Part shown: positions 1-14,007 of the stretch, in pieces
Numbering within the stretch: position 1 is the first letter of the stretch
Layout: each line of letters starts with the position of its first letter
Origin: Strix aluco
Taxonomy: Eukaryota > Chordata > Aves > Strigiformes > Strigidae
Reading direction: 5' to 3'
DNA length: 64,000 bases
Assembly: GCF_031877795.1 (NCBI RefSeq)
Contig: NC_133942.1
Span: 2,604,001 to 2,668,000, forward strand
The notes under the pieces: model-generated
Databases searched by the model: none
Seen by the model: the letters and a program-made list of their open reading frames with translations, nothing else
Told to the model about the DNA's origin: nothing
Made by a program: the position numbers and the translations under genes

Positions 1-3000
1 CTCCTTATTCCAGTGCTACCTGGATCCAGAGAAACCAGAATGAAGGGCAGATGCATCCTCAGCAGCACATCCTGCCCCACCTGGATCCCACCCTGGCCTC
101 TCTGCTCCAGAGCTGGTCCCTTAGCCACATCATTTATCACTTCAACAAGATTAATTTCCATTTTTCCGAGGTGTGTTTGAAGCTGCTGAGTCTCTACACA
201 CTTTCTAAGATTGGTTGGCAATTTCTTCCAGCTCCTAGCTGCAACGCATGGGGGGTCTGCTGCCTCTCGTGCTGTTTGTTGTGCTGCTGTTGCTCTCTTC
301 TTCTCTGTGCTTGGAGCACAGAAATGCTTCCTGTTGTTTTCAGGCTGGTTTCCTAAGGAAATTGAATCATGTGGGATCAATCTATTTTTGGGTGTCTCCT
401 TGTCTTTTCAGCCTTCTGACCACGTTCAAAGAAATTTGACAGAACTAGAGGATAGCGTAGGGGGATGTAGCGAACATTGTGGGAGGAAAAGAAGTAGAGG
501 AGTTATTCAATGCATACTATAGCTCTAGTCCCATCTATATACAGGTGCTGGAGAGAAGGAGGTTTTTAAAGGTGAGGGCTGTTCAAGATAAATGAGATTA
601 TTCTCTTTAAGTTCTGAAGTCTGTGCACCCCCTCCTGATGTGTAAAACAAGGTTAAGAAGGTCTGCCCTACCACAGAGCTGCCCTGAAGAGAAATGCATT
701 AAAACCATGCCAGCGGAGATGCAGGAGTGATAGGCAGAGTTTATTATATTTCAGAGTTGTGTTAGATATTAATCATTTTGCATCCTAAAAAGGTGTCCGA
801 GGAACTTATTTGTGGTGGAAATGTCAGATAAGAGAGATGCCGTGTCTCCAACGGAAAATAAACAGCGAATACTGTGGAATGTTACTCTAAAATGACCTTT
901 TACTTTATATTAAAGCAAACAGGTAAAAATCAAAGTCAAACTCCCAGCAGAGAGAACAGTGTGTGGATGTGTGTTTGCACACGTGTCGGTGTGTCTTCCT
1001 TCCAACAGGCTGGAGGCACTCAGAGCAAATCCAGCACAGGGATTGGCTGACGTGGCTGTGGCCTATGGTCATCCCTGCTCTGGAAGGATGAGGAGTGATG
1101 CATAGGTGTCTCAGAAATCCTGGCTCTCTGCCCCATATAAAAAAATATATTGATTTATATTACTGTATATATGGTTTGTTATCTAAATATATTTATATTA
1201 TTACATGTATAATATTGATTTTTATACATGAATATTATTACATGTACAATATCAACTAGTCTATATAATTATTATATCTTTTTATACATATTAGATATCT
1301 ATTTGCACTGTTACATGCTGGATTTTGTGATTTCTTGCTCAAAGTTCTCCTTATGGCTAGCTAAAACTAGTCCCCTCCTTTTATTTAACTTATGAGAGAA
1401 TTTTTATATTGTGTTCAAATATTTGAATATATGTCTATCTGAGATTCTGCTAGGGAAACCAAGTAATTTGCACTGGGAGGTACAGTCCCTGTGCTGCAGG
1501 TTGCTGTTTTCCTGTCCAAGTTGGGTGGTTGTGGTGGTCCAAGACATGACATGGTCCCCTTCCCCATGCAGGGGCCAGAAGAGCACTGGAGGAGCTCTGG
1601 GGTGGTGGGTCCCAGAGGACCTGCTCTGCAATCCACACAAGCCACCACACGCTCCTCTGAGTAATAATATACGTGCTCCTGGCAAAAAATTAGTTGGCGT
1701 TTCTGATGAAGTAGTAACGTCGTCTGCTAGAGGTGGCTGGTCATTTGAAAAATCCAGTTCTGTTGAAAACATAAATTTTCCTTCAAAATGTAGTTTTGAC
1801 TGGTCCTACACCCTACTAAGGGTGAATTCCATTTTTGGGACCAAGGGCAGCACAACTGCTATACCTAATTGCATCCTATTTAAGGCTGAGCCTCTCTAGG
1901 GTGGGATAGATTTCCTCCCTTGGAGGACTGGAATTGCCTCATCAAACATCACTTGTTCTGTGAAATTCTTTGGTGCTGGAGAAGCACAGGGAGGAACTGT
2001 GCTATGAACTATACCTGGGTTTCTATGCCTGATGTCCTGGAAGGGTCTGAAACTAAGAAATTGTCAGGCAAAGGAAATAAAAATATTATAAGCCACTTCG
2101 TGTGGCCTCATTCACTGCAGAGTCAACAGAGCCATCAGTCTAAGCTAGAACATCACTAGGACTTGACTGCAAGGGGAGAAGGGCTTGAACCATGAAGATC
2201 CTCCTAGCAGGGAAACCCAAAACCAGAGCTCTGAGATATTCACATCACTGTGGATCTGCGCAAGCAGGCTTGCAAAAACGGTCAACGTATCAGTGAGAGT
2301 CTCAGGCAAGTCCTGCAGCTACAGGCGGTGGGCTGAAACCCCCGCCCCATGAAGGTGGAATGAAGAGAGTATGAAATAACACCAGTGGGGCTGTGCACTC
2401 ACTTCTGCCTGAGACCAGGGTAAGAAATAACCCTGGCCTGTTTTTAAGAGGAATTTCTCCCCTCACCCACATGAATCGCAGTGAGAGCTACACACTACAT
2501 AAGTCCAACAGTTACCTCTACTTAAAGACCATGTCATGACATCTGTCCCCCGTTGTGGCCACAACAGCTTATCAAAACTCCCTTCCAGTGTTTCATTGAA
2601 GAATCTGGTACAAGGGCAGGAGAATAAGAAGCCACCTGTGTTCAGAGGCTAATGCTTGCCACCCCTTCTTCCACCCGACCACACCAGTGCTGCTGCAGAA
2701 TACAATACGGTTTGTCATTTCTTTAATCTTAACAAAAGGATGAGTACGGCTTTTCATTAAAGTATTGTCATCAGCAAATGAGGTCCTGGGGACTAGGAAG
2801 ACAGAGAGATAACAGTTTTAGATAACATGCTGAATCTCAGCTGGCGGTTTATCTATTTGCATGCCCCGATGAGCAGAGCAATGTGCTGGGAGGTGAAGTG
2901 CAGGCAGAGGAGGTGCAGGCAGAGCAGGCAGAGCCACGGCGCTCTGGTTTGATCACGGGGAGGCTCGGTGCAATTCCAGGGCTCTGGGGAGCAGCTCTTC

Positions 3001-6000
3001 AGCCTGCCTGTCACTGCATGAGAGGATGATTTATTCCAGATTTTTCAAAGTGGGGTCCTTTGATTTTTTAGGTAAAAGACAGTATTTACTGAAAGAATGT
3101 CGTACATTGTGAGTGAAAAAAGGGAGTTTAAACGAAAGGGCTAGGGGAACTATCTGCAGATCAGAGCATGATGTTTTAGGTCAAACAGCAAGTTTATCTT
3201 GTTGTAAAATAGGTTTTTGTGTATCTTGTCAATAACCCTAGAAAATATATTTAATTTCCTCTGAAATGTATCTGTTCTCCTGCATGCCTTATTTGGCTGC
3301 CAAACTAACGAATTCACCATTTCTTTACGAGATGAAGATAACAGATTAGGGAGAGTTTGGGGAAAAAGTTAACAGTGGGACTTGGAAATTAGCCTGGCTG
3401 GATCAAAAATTAGCAGTTCTGAAATATGAGCCCCTTGTTTGAAGATTTCACCTCCACCAGTAGCTGTAGTGTGGTGCTGCTCCCCAAAGGCTGCTGAGCC
3501 ATGGGTCTGTCACGGGTGGCACCTGCACCTACCAGCAATGGCCCATAACTCATCATAGCAGCAGTGCTGTGAGAGGAAGAAAAACTCAATTACTTGTATA
3601 AATCTTACTGTAAGAGATGAAACTTTGAAGGAGCAGTGAGGCTAAGGAGCGAGGTCAGTGGGAACTAAGTCTGATTGTGGCAGGAGCTGGAATTGCAGCA
3701 GAAATGACTCAGTTCATGACTCAATTTGGGCTTGGAAATAAAAGAATGAAACAAGAGCATTTTTGGGTTTAGTTTATGACACACAAGAGCAGCCATCATG
3801 GGTAGGACCAAAGGTATAGGTAACCCAGGTTTCTATCTGCAAAGCGGTTAATGCGGACACCAAGAGACGTGTATAAGAACAGGGTGAGTACTTTGTTATT
3901 TCCCCAAGCATTTCCAGCTTGCAGTTGCCTACTGATGTTTTTGTACTTAATAGCCCTTCATGGATCCATTCCCCATTCATCTGCCCACTTGCCTTTGAAA
4001 CCCACAATATTCTGTGGCAAAATTTCAGGGGGCAAAAATAGTTAATTCTTGGTCTTATTATAAATAGCCATTTCCTGTGTATGAATCAGCACCTCCTCCA
4101 GCCCTCAGCCACTCTCCAAGCTTCACAAAGGTTAAAGCTGACTGTCAGCATTTGCCTGGTGCAAAAAAACCCTCTTCATTTCAGATTAAATTGTGTGATT
4201 ATTTTTACTCTTCAAACATCTAAGTCCATTTTGAAATGAAAACACTGGTTTTTTAGACAGTCAAAATGTTCCAGTTTGAAAATATCAGGGTAAAAGCTCT
4301 CTTTTCTAAAATTTATTCCTATTTTTTGGCCAAAATCACTTACAAAAGTTGACCCAGAAGGTTTTATCCTCCCTGAATCTGTGTAATTCCATGGGCTTGT
4401 TATAAGCAGAGAAAACCTCTCCCTGCCAAGGGGCATGTGTTCCGAGAACCGCCTCCAAATATCCCACTCATCGCAGCTCTCCTGCCAAGTGGTTGCTTTT
4501 ATGTATTTACTTTGCTCATGAAACCTCCTCTAGCCTTGTTCTTCTCTCTATCCATCATTCACACCAGACAGCCCATTGCTAGGCATTTGCTCAGCTGTGA
4601 CCATTTCTCTCACAAAAAATGGAGGCCTTATTTATGATTTTGCTAACTGCCATGATTGCTGTTTTCTCTCAGCCTCTCCAGAGTGAACCCTTCCTCTCCA
4701 ATTTGGATTGCTTCACTGACCTGCTGCTGCTACCGGCTCTCCATCATCCCTGCTGCCCGGGACCCTCTCAGCATGGAGAGTACTCGAACTTGCATTTCTG
4801 AGTAATGGCTGTATTTTTTTTGTGAGCAGAGTGAGCCAACTGATCTGCTCCCCAGAGCTGAGGCTCACCTACAACACCATTAGCACCAGGCTCGAGACCA
4901 CTTCAGGACCCACTTGTGGGTGGTGTAATATCCCAGTGCGAGAGGAAGAGGATAGGACCCTCATTGCTGCTGCTTCTGTTTTTTCAAGCATTTGACTTTG
5001 CACAAACAGTATGCTTTCCCATAGTTCTCCACATTCGTTCACTCCTCTCCCCCATCACCTTTTTTAAGCACTAATTTTAAAGCCTCAAGCAGTTCCATCA
5101 TGTTTCAGTGCTTGGGCAAAGGATGCAGCTGGCAGCACTGCCAGGCCATTTATCTTTTTGGCAGACCTGCCCCTGGAGATAAGAGACAATAGTGGGACTC
5201 AGCTATTCAATAAATAAAATCCTAGTGGCAGCAGTGGGAAGGGATGTCTGGAGGCCCAGCGTATGGGACTGTCGCCAACTCAAGAAGTTCTTAGAAACCT
5301 CCGAGGACTTCTAAGCCCCTTTGTCCCATGGATTTAAGGCTGGCCGTTCCACAGTGCCCTCCCCATCACTACAGATGACAAAAACGCTCCAACAGACTGA
5401 GCCTGTACTATGACCATGTGAACTGGGATTTCTTTTTGGCTTACAACTCAGTGAAGAGGAACGGATGGCAAAGCCAAATCTTTGATACAAAGGAGACTTT
5501 ACATCCAAATCTCAGGTTCCTTACTTGAATAGCAAGAACTATTAAATGAATCGTGGCAGATATTTCTATAAAGCAGCAGACCAATTTATTTTCCTCTGAC
5601 TCCTTTCTCAGACATAGTTAATATTACTTGGAACTTACACTAAAATTTGTTTCCTGTTGCAAACAAATATCAAGGAAAATGTGAGCCTGGATATTTCAGA
5701 TTTTCTGGTGCTCTAACAAGTTATGCAAAGCAGGATCTTATAATAAGAAATGTTCAGGATCCAAAAGGAAAGGCAGCATTCATTACCAGTTCCCACTGCC
5801 TTGTGTGCTCACGCAGCAGCTGGGTGTGAGAAACAGAGCTGCTAATGATTGGAAGTGAGCAAACAATTCCTGTTGTTTTAGGAAAAATTTCCATAATGGC
5901 CATAGTGCTGTTCCTGTGGGCAAAATCTGGAGGGAAAACATGGCTGCTGGTGAAGAAGAAAGTTGCTAATAATTCTTATTCCTTGCAGGTGGTCTCTCTT

Positions 6001-7290
6001 TCACTGTCTCTCTCGTTTGTCTCTCTTTAAGGCTCCATCTTTCTCCTTGTCTTGCATTTTCTGCCTGTGTCTTTGAAAGCCTGTGTATTTGTGAAACTGT
6101 TTCTCTGGCCAGCTCCCCTTGCTTGCTTTAATTAGCTCCCTAGTATTTCTGAAGGTATCTCCCAGGGCTCTCTAATCCCCTCAATGTGCTGACCAACTGA
6201 ACCCCAGGAGAACCTTACAAGAGAAAAACTGCAGGATAAAAGCAAGTGATTTCAGGCCTCTGGTTTCTTAATTAGCAGCCGTTCCACCAACAGTCCACAG
6301 GAGTGACGGTCTGACAGGGAGACTTTGCGCTCATGCTCAGAAAAGAGTTCGCTGCTCCTTTTTGCATCTGTTGGAAACTTTGCTTGTCCTTTTCACGGTG
6401 CTCACTGTGCAACCTCTTCAGCATCAGTGGGACATGAAGGGTGGGTGATGGGTACCCTGGTACTACCTGTGCTTCCCAGTCCCATCCCACCCAGGCCTCA
6501 GGGACCCTTTCCCAGTCCTGTGAAACATGAGCAAATAAACAAACTGGTTTGTTAAAGGTGTTCAAATTTACTTTCTCTCACCATGACGCAGTCCTCTCCA
6601 TCCTGAAACAAAACACTTAAGTGTTCTTAAGGCAACACTCAGACAATGGAAAGCAACGTAGCTCTGTTTGAACCTCTGGCTGCAGTGCGAGGTCCGCCAA
6701 GGGCTGAGTGTGTGCTTGCAGATGGGCTCAGCCTGGCCGCCAGTAGCATGTATAACCATGGTAATAGAACTGGAAATGTGAGCCCTCGGTCTGAAATGAG
6801 AGGGACGATTGGACAGACAGCACAGCATGGAGAAGAGGTGCACAAGGGGGGGCTGGACACACCACCCAGGTGTCTCCAGATCTTCGAAAATGTCATCCAT
6901 TTACAGCTCTCTGAGGGTCTGTGCTGTGGGATGCAGGTCTGCTAATCCTTACTGTGGAGCATAACATCTGACAGATGAAGAGGCAGAGGGAGAGGAAGTC
7001 CTTTCCTGGAGATGGACGAGAAGGTCGTTTGTGACTACACAGGAGGTGAAGTACATCCTTGAGAGAAGTGGATATTTATTAAACCCCGTTGCTCAAGTGC
7101 TTTCTGGCCATTGTGGTGGTAGACAGACACCAGCAGCTTGTGTTAGGAGCTCAGCCCTCCTAGGCTTGATCCATCCTAACTGAACAAACAAGACTTGGCA
7201 TTGAACATGCTGAGCCTTTAATCCCTGGGAGAGCTCAGGAGCTCAGGCCGATCCTTGCGTGCATGTTAGCGGAGTTTCTGATGGCGAATG
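1..7290. other. Gene-poor intergenic sequence, no supported gene
   Basis: I see no exon chain, RNA gene or recognisable transposon in this stretch. Open reading frames here are short, overlap on both strands and lack known motifs, so I regard them as chance. The only structured piece is the AT-rich block listed separately. Confidence 0.6.
1135..1300. repeat. AT-rich low-complexity block
   Basis: The sequence is dominated by TATAT, ATTATT and TACATGTA words, with imperfect repeats of the kind ATATTATTACATGTA. It looks like degenerate AT-rich simple sequence. There is no regulatory interpretation that I can support. Confidence 0.7.
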
Positions 7291-7494
7291 GGGGTCAGAC
7301 CATGCTTATCTGTTGTGATAGACAGTAAACTGTTTGTTCATCAAATTCCATTGAAGATACTGGGAGCTCGTGACATGTTATTCCATAAACTACGTAGGCC
7401 TAAGCTTAATCTTAACTATTACACTGTGTAACGACTAACTGACTGTAAGTGCTTATCTAAGTTGAAATGCTGAAGCAAGGACTCCTACTAGGCA

Positions 7495-7580
7495 AAAGAC
7501 TGAAAAGAGGGAGAAAGGGAAGAAGGACAAAGGGGAGAAAGACAAAGGGGAGAAGAAGAAGAAGAAAAAAAAAAGGGGGT
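7495..7580 (+). repeat. Purine-only (GA-rich) tract
   Basis: The run is almost purely A and G, with repeated GGGAGAAAG and GACAAAGGGGAGAA units followed by GAA triplets and a poly-A stretch. It sits just upstream of the LTR-like block and could be part of the U3 of that element, or an independent microsatellite. Confidence 0.65.
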
Positions 7581-7589
7581 AGTGTCTAT

Positions 7590-7900
7590 ATTCTGTAAGA
7601 TATAAACAAAAGCTTTGTGAGCCACTCTCAGGAAAGCAGGAAATACGAGAAGCTGGTGACGTGAGGAAGACCCGGATGGAGCGACCCCCTAGCTGCAAAG
7701 TGCGCAGACGCAGGGTACACCTCTCAGAGAGACCCGATACCGGAAGGCGGAGGATATAAAAAAGACGGACCCTCGGGAAGTGCGTGCGTGCCGTTGGTGG
7801 AGCAGGGACTCCCCGGCCGCCCAGCGCTGTTTTGCTTATTGCCGCTTGCTAAAATAAATAATTGAAATTTAATTTGTCCTAACTTGCATCATTTTGGCAA
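7590..7900 (+). mobile_element. LTR-like fragment (TATA box, R region, poly(A) signal)
   Basis: A TATA box (TATAAAAAA, 7755-7763) is followed about 100 bp later by AATAAA (7853-7858). Between them lies a GC-rich segment with GTTGGTGGAGCAGGGACTCC and CCCAGCGCTG. This compact TATA-to-poly(A) spacing is typical of a short-R retroviral LTR. Related R-region words recur in the LTR-like blocks near 20.3 kb and 58.2 kb. I could not find clean TG...CA ends or a target duplication, so the boundaries are approximate and the element may begin further upstream, around 7.3 kb. Identification as an LTR is inference from layout. Confidence 0.5.
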
Positions 7901-8120
7901 GATAGTCTATAACATCTGTCACTGTGGGCGGACCTCTTACACGGAGACAGGAGTGGGACTTGCAGGCTTTAATGCTATCTGCTGCATCCAACTAGTAAAT
8001 GTTTAGCACAGGTAGTAGCCAAGGTGCAATTCAGTTGTGGTGTCAGAAGCCGTTTAACAGCATTTCATTTAGATATTCATATTAAGGCAGTTAGTTTCCC
8101 TATAGTTTAGCCGTTCCCTC

Positions 8121-8825
8121 TGTGAGAGACTGAAATGTCCTATGACTGCCTCAAAGCTTGCTTGTGTCTGTGCAAACCTCCAAGAGAAGCTGCTGAGGCC
8201 TGTGAATTGGTCTGGGGGATGTCTCCCAGAGAAGCGGGTGTGTATTGAAGGATGCACCCCCCCACTTCTTTGTGGTTGCATTGTCCGGACTCTTTAGACG
8301 AGCCTCAAAGGGGCAGAGCTGTGCTGAGCTGGCCCCATCCTGTAGCCGTTTGTGGCTCTATTGTGTGGGCCAGACCCCATGCCTGCATGGCTAATGAACT
8401 GACAAGAGGCAAACGTTCCTGCCCTGAAGCCAGGTGCAACAAAACCTGTGGGACCAGAGAAAAAAAAACTAAAGGAGAGCAGAAATGCTAATCAGTGGAT
8501 ACAATGGACTTAAAAAGGCAGCAGAAAATTTTGCTGAGTGTGCATCTACCATTGAAGCCAGATCCGTGTGCACCCACCACTGAAGAACTCAAGACTGAGG
8601 ACCAATGGGACATCGCTGGATCCATGGGGGTGACTGTTCTTGCAGCCCTATCCCGCATCCTTGCTTTATTTCTGTCTTTTCCTTCCATTCTGTCCTATCG
8701 CTACCCCTGTTCACTTCTTTAATAATAAAAACCTGTTTTGGGTATATACAGCATTTGGCCTCGTTTGTGTCTTAATCTCGCTCTTGGGATCATATCGAAA
8801 CCTCCCCCGACATTGGATCGGGACA
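8121..8825 (+). mobile_element. Solo LTR, family A copy 1 (endogenous retrovirus)
   Basis: This 705-bp element starts with TGTGAGAGAC and ends with ATCGGGACA, giving canonical TG...CA ends. It is flanked by perfect 5-bp target duplications CCCTC (8116-8120 and 8826-8830). A poly(A) signal lies near the 3' end (AATAATAAAAACC, about 8720-8733). Two nearly identical copies lie on the minus strand at 29,512-30,215 and 46,882-47,577. No internal retroviral genes are attached, so it is a solo LTR left by LTR-LTR recombination. Short open frames inside it recur in all copies and are not genes. Confidence 0.95.
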
Positions 8826-8830
8826 CCCTC

Positions 8831-11800
8831 TCAGCAGCCTTCTCTGATGCAAATATTCTCTAAATGCCTCCTTAGCCCCACTTCGCCTTATCTGCCGCAT
8901 GCCTTGGGTGTGCTGTAAATGACACAGCCCGCCTGCTCATGAAAGCTGACATTTTCAAACCTGATTTTTAAATTGTAAAATACATGGCACGTGTCTTGCC
9001 AAAATCAGATGAAATCAAGTTAGTATCTAAAATGTTAAAATTGCCATTTACATTTATATCAGAAATTAAAGCAAGAGGCTGCAGACTACATGCTTTGCAA
9101 GGATGCTGGTAAAAAAGCCACAGCTATCCTCGCCCAAAAACTCATGCACACACTGGTCCTGTAAAGACATTATTTAAATGCTGTTTGCTTGGCATCTTAG
9201 CAAGTTTGCAATATTAAAAGTGACATTAACATCACAGGAGTGAAAGGTTTCAAATCACTACCAACAGAACAGAAGTGAATACATCTCCATGCAAGCACTT
9301 TATCTTCCTTTATTCTGTTAAGGAAGTAAGGGTATCGTTAAGCAAAAAAGGCAATGCCAGTAACTCAGCATAAAGGTGCTGTTTCAACTCGAAATTCAGC
9401 ATCTTCATGCTGGGGGGGGGATGTGAATTCTTGCTTTGGTTTGACGTTAGGGCTTTGTTCTCATGTTAAGCTTTGGTCTAGTTTGGCCCCTCAGAAAATA
9501 CATACACAAGTCTAGGTAACATAGATGCCTGTGTGCTATTTCCAGAAGAGATGCAAACCCTTAGGGACAGACATGCAAAAAATATCAAGGCACTTAACTC
9601 TTATGCAGAATAGGGGACAACATATATAACTGTACAGCGTAATAACTATAAATCTCTCTTCAGTAGCTGTAAAGGGACCCTTCATAAATCGCTAAGAAAA
9701 GACATTTAAATTCCAGATGATTGAAATAAGGTAAAATGCAGCCCCACACCAAGTGCCTGAATTCCGACTAAATCGTTTCTTGTTTAGGTGTCTATGTGAG
9801 GTCAGATGCCTGCATACCCCTGCATCTGCCAGCCACATCTGGAAAGGAAATTGGGACTCTAGGATGCAAATTAGCACTTGCAGACTTTGAAATGATGCCT
9901 AGAGCCTATCTGCTTCTTTGGGCATCAAAATACCTTGAAATATCTGCAGCATATTTGGTTACTTCTAGATAGGAACTTTAACAGGCAACTTAAGTCAATC
10001 TGTCATACTTTGCACCAAAGGGATGAGTCAGAGACAATGTCCCAGCTTAGGCAGCTGCAATTTGGGGCTGAGAGCAGGTAACTTCTTAAATGGCTCCAAA
10101 TGTATTGCAAGCACTCATCAGACTATGCCTTGCTCTCACACCGAGCTTAGGTCAAATCCACCAGATGGATTCAAAAATTTTGTCAATAATTGGTGTGCCC
10201 AGGATTGGGCAAGCAATAATGAGTGCGGGTGTGAACAGCCTTATTTTTTAAAGAAGCTTTACATTGAAGTAGGCATCCAGATTGCCAAACTTTAGTTAAT
10301 ATGGATTAAAAACTGAGTAGTGCTTATTGGCCCAAGTGCAGGTCCATGTTAGCCTGAGAACCTGCAACTTCTGCATCAGAGCTGACTCACATCTGGAATA
10401 AGCACAGGCAGAAATTTTTTAACTTCCCCCCCCCCCCTATTATAAGGCTGTAAGAAAATAAAGCAGTTTAAAGTGATGGAAAGAAGTAGGTGCTCTCTCT
10501 GCTTTCTTTAAGGTCTGAGCCCAAGACAGCTTCTGGGGATGGCTGAAGGTGGTCCTACCAACTCATGAAGCATGAGGAACATCTGAGCATCACCGATTGT
10601 CTGGTATGGTAGAAGAAATCATGTGCAAAAGATAAGTTTCTGTTACTGAAGTATGTTAATTAGCAGTGGATGAACCTCAAACAGTTCAGAGATCTGGTTG
10701 GCATAACCATGTCCTAAGGCAAGGTGCTAATTTTCTGAAATGGAGCTTCTGAGATCCATCAGATACTCTGGAAAGCTCATAAAACTGGATTTTCTGAGGG
10801 ATTTGTACTTTCTGCTTCTATCCAGAGTGTCCTTGCCATAAGAAGACCTTTCTCAGCAGGGCCAAGCCAAAAAGAAAATTAAAGATATGCAGAAGAATGT
10901 GGGTTACTAAGGCAGAAAGCTAGGCAAGCTATTTCTTACTACTAAAAGTTTCTGGGCTGAAAGTTGGTTTGAATTTGGGGCCAAAAGGTTCAGGTTACAG
11001 TGTGCTTTGTCCCTTCTCAATATGAGGTGCTCTGGAAGTATTATAATGACTTGAAAGAACTCAAAAGCTGTTGACCTTCTTTGATAACCTAACACATCGG
11101 CTTTCCATTTGAGAGTGGCTCTTTGACTGAGGTTTTCACTTTTTTATTATTATTTTTTTTTTTACAGATGTCAGGTCAGCTACTCTTCTTTGTGACTATA
11201 GAGAATAAAGGATGATGGCAGATCCTGCACTTCCCAGCTAAGTGCTTGTGATCAGTGGTCAACAACTGTGGTGATGAATGCGTTTCCATTGCATCCCTCA
11301 TCCCATGCGTTTTCAAGGCTGGTTAGAAGTTGGAAGGCAAGACGACAGAATGCTGCTATCCGACAGAATTCAATTTCCTGAAAAAAATAAATCATATTTT
11401 TTTCCTTGTGACCTAAATGGAAAACATATTGTTCTGAAAATGCTGTTCAAACAGAATTACCAAAAACTTTTATCAACAAAGACATATTATAATAATTAAT
11501 TAGACATCTCCCCAGATGCCTGACACTACATTCTGTCAGAAGATTTTTTGACTTCAGTCAAAACTGCTGCTGCATTATGCATGAAACTCATGGAGTAGTT
11601 GAGTTGAGGAGATCAGCTACAAATCACAGCTAAACACACTGAAGCCCTCCTGGTTCTGATGCTTTTACCACTTGTGAAGGCTGCCAAGTGAAGGTCATAT
11701 ACATTGATTTCTTTTCCTCCCTTAACAACGTTTTCAAATGTTTTACACTTTTTCATGCAGAAACTGAAACAAAAAGGATGAGTGAGGAAAAATTATATAT

Positions 11801-13240
11801 ATTTAAAAAACGTAATGACTGATGCTGTATCCTTGTGTGGGCGAGAAGAAAGCTGCTCTCTTATGCAATCACCAACCTGAAGTGCAACCACAATGGAGCA
11901 TCTTCACCCTGCTGTGACCGTACCAGCAACACTCTCCAGAAGTGATCCTCAAAGACTACGGAAGAACACAAGAAGACAGCCTTGCTTCATCTTCTTTTCT
12001 TTTCTTCTTTTTTTTTTTTTTTTTTAATGAAATTGAAAATAAATTAATTCCTGGAACATTTAATTCGTTCAAAACAAACAAATCATTTTTTGTTTTTATT
12101 TTTTCAAAAATGCTTTCACATTTCCCAGGCAAAACAATTCAATTAGTTCTACCTGATTTAGGAAGTCACTCCAGTCAACCTCCATATTTTATTTTTTTTT
12201 TCAGTGAGGAATATATGAGCAAATATATTATCAAATTTATCAGTATTAGCAAGGATAGAAAATACTCTTTATGTTTCAGACTAAGTACTAATAACTGTCA
12301 AGTACATGGGCCCTAGTGCTGCAATTTGATCTTATTCTCTTTGACGGGAACTGGCTCATATTCAACGTGTGCACGCTGATAGGAGCCTTAGTTTGGAAAT
12401 ACTTTGTAACAGGGACAGAATGGAATTCTGGTTTAAATCCCTAGGTTTTTCCTGTTTTTCACTGGGGCAAACATTTCTGCCTATCTTTTATTTGTTCTAT
12501 AAAGTATTTAGCACATGTTCAAACAGCATGAAATGGTAAATGAATATGTAACTACTGTACACGTGCCTCTCTGGAGCTGGCAAGTTTCTTTGATTTGAAA
12601 GATTCACCAATGAAAAAATGGAATTACAAACAGTATATGCATTTTTAGAAGAAAAAATATTTGTAGTAATCCATGTGTTTCAATATTTCATAAAAGTGTC
12701 TGGGTTAGTTTCAGTTTCAGTACAAAAAAAAAAAAAACAAAAAACCAGATTTAGGTTGAAATGGATTTGCATTGAAATAAAACAAAGATTTTTTGAAGTT
12801 TCTATTTCCTTTCTCTATTTTTCCTCTCTCTTTACCAGTGGAGTATTGGACTAAATGAGAAGTGAAGCAAAAAGTAATTTTTTTAATTCTAATGGTTAAG
12901 CCTTGAGTGATATAAAAAGGAAAAATGAGAATGAAATTATAACTATATTGTTCACATCTACATTTCTGAGAAAAATACTGATTAATTTTTAACTTCTAAT
13001 TACAGCTAATGACACATCATAACCAGGAGTGAGATGTGAGGTCTTATTAAATCCAAAGATGCACATATGGAGAATGAAAAAGTCAGTGTGTTGTCACCAG
13101 CAGTAGAAAACCCCGTTCAAGGAGTGTGGGGCAGGTAATAACTGCTAATGTGTAATGAAAAAGGATCAAAGTCCCAGTGAGCAGAATATGAACAAATTGT
13201 AGGAGCCAGCCTGAGAAGCCGTCCGTACCTCAAAGTATGC
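8831..13240. other. Intergenic sequence, nothing recognised
   Basis: No supported gene. Homopolymer runs are present (G run near 9412, C run near 10,428, T runs near 11,150 and 12,008). There is no recognisable mobile-element end in this stretch. Confidence 0.55.
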
Positions 13241-13261
13241 ACTACTTACCAACATCTGAAG

Positions 13262-13375
13262 TAGGTTTGGGAGGACTTTGAGCAACCTGGGCTAGTGGAA
13301 GGTGTCCCTGCCCATGGCTGGTGCGTTGGGACTGGAAGATCTTTAAGGTCCCCAAACCGGTCTATGATTCTGTGA
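13262..13375 (+). mobile_element. CR1 LINE 3' end fragment
   Basis: The words GAGCAACCTGGGCTAGTGG, AAGGTGTCCCTGCCCATGG, GATCTTTAAGGTCCC and terminal CTATGATTCTGTGA match the well-known 3' end of avian CR1 retrotransposons. It is truncated to about 115 bp, on the plus strand. The left boundary is approximate. Confidence 0.85.
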
Positions 13376-14002
13376 CTTCTTTTGGTCAATTCCCTCCCCA
13401 GATTCATGTTTGCCATTTGCAGAACAAACATGATGCAGCTGAAAGATTTTTCATGTAAAGTTCATCTCCACAGGGGGTGCTGAGAAATTTAATCCACTAT
13501 TTAATAATTGCAAATAATTAAGGTTGGGGATTTCAAGTGGATTAGCTGAACTGCATTAAATCATTGTGTAAACACTCATATTTAGGAGCAGAGCAGCCCA
13601 AATTTAGCTCGCTTGTCCTTGGGCTGGCTGATATGCAGAGAATGGGAAGGGGTGAACAAGTAATACATTTCTTTCCCATGTGGCTATTTTTGATGTGTTT
13701 TAGAGTAACTTTCTGCTGCTTACTCTACTGTGAAAGCACAAAATTTGGCCTTACTGTGGAGAGTCCCTACAGAGCAGCTAGTGTCCTAGAAATTCATGCT
13801 GTTTGCTGCAATTTCACTGGGAAGAGAAAACCTCTGGAACTGGAGTGTGCTGCAGCAATTTATTCCACTTCAGCTCTGAATAAAAGGGTTGATACAGAAG
13901 AGTTTAAAAGAGTTTAAAACAGTTTAACTCGTGCATTTGGCATATAACGTAGATTCGTTTTCCTGAATGTCTTCATCTGGAGTTTCTGGGGATGCTGGCT
14001 GT
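13376..14002. other. Intergenic sequence, nothing recognised
   Basis: A 117-codon frame at 13,564-13,917 has no recognisable motif, and I see no supporting splice structure. Nothing else is supported. Confidence 0.5.
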
Positions 14003-14007
14003 GCGGC

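Noticed and set aside
8252..8722. Small open frames in the family A LTR (also in the 29.5 and 46.9 kb copies)
   Set aside because: They recur only because the LTR recurs, on both strands, and have no coding motif.
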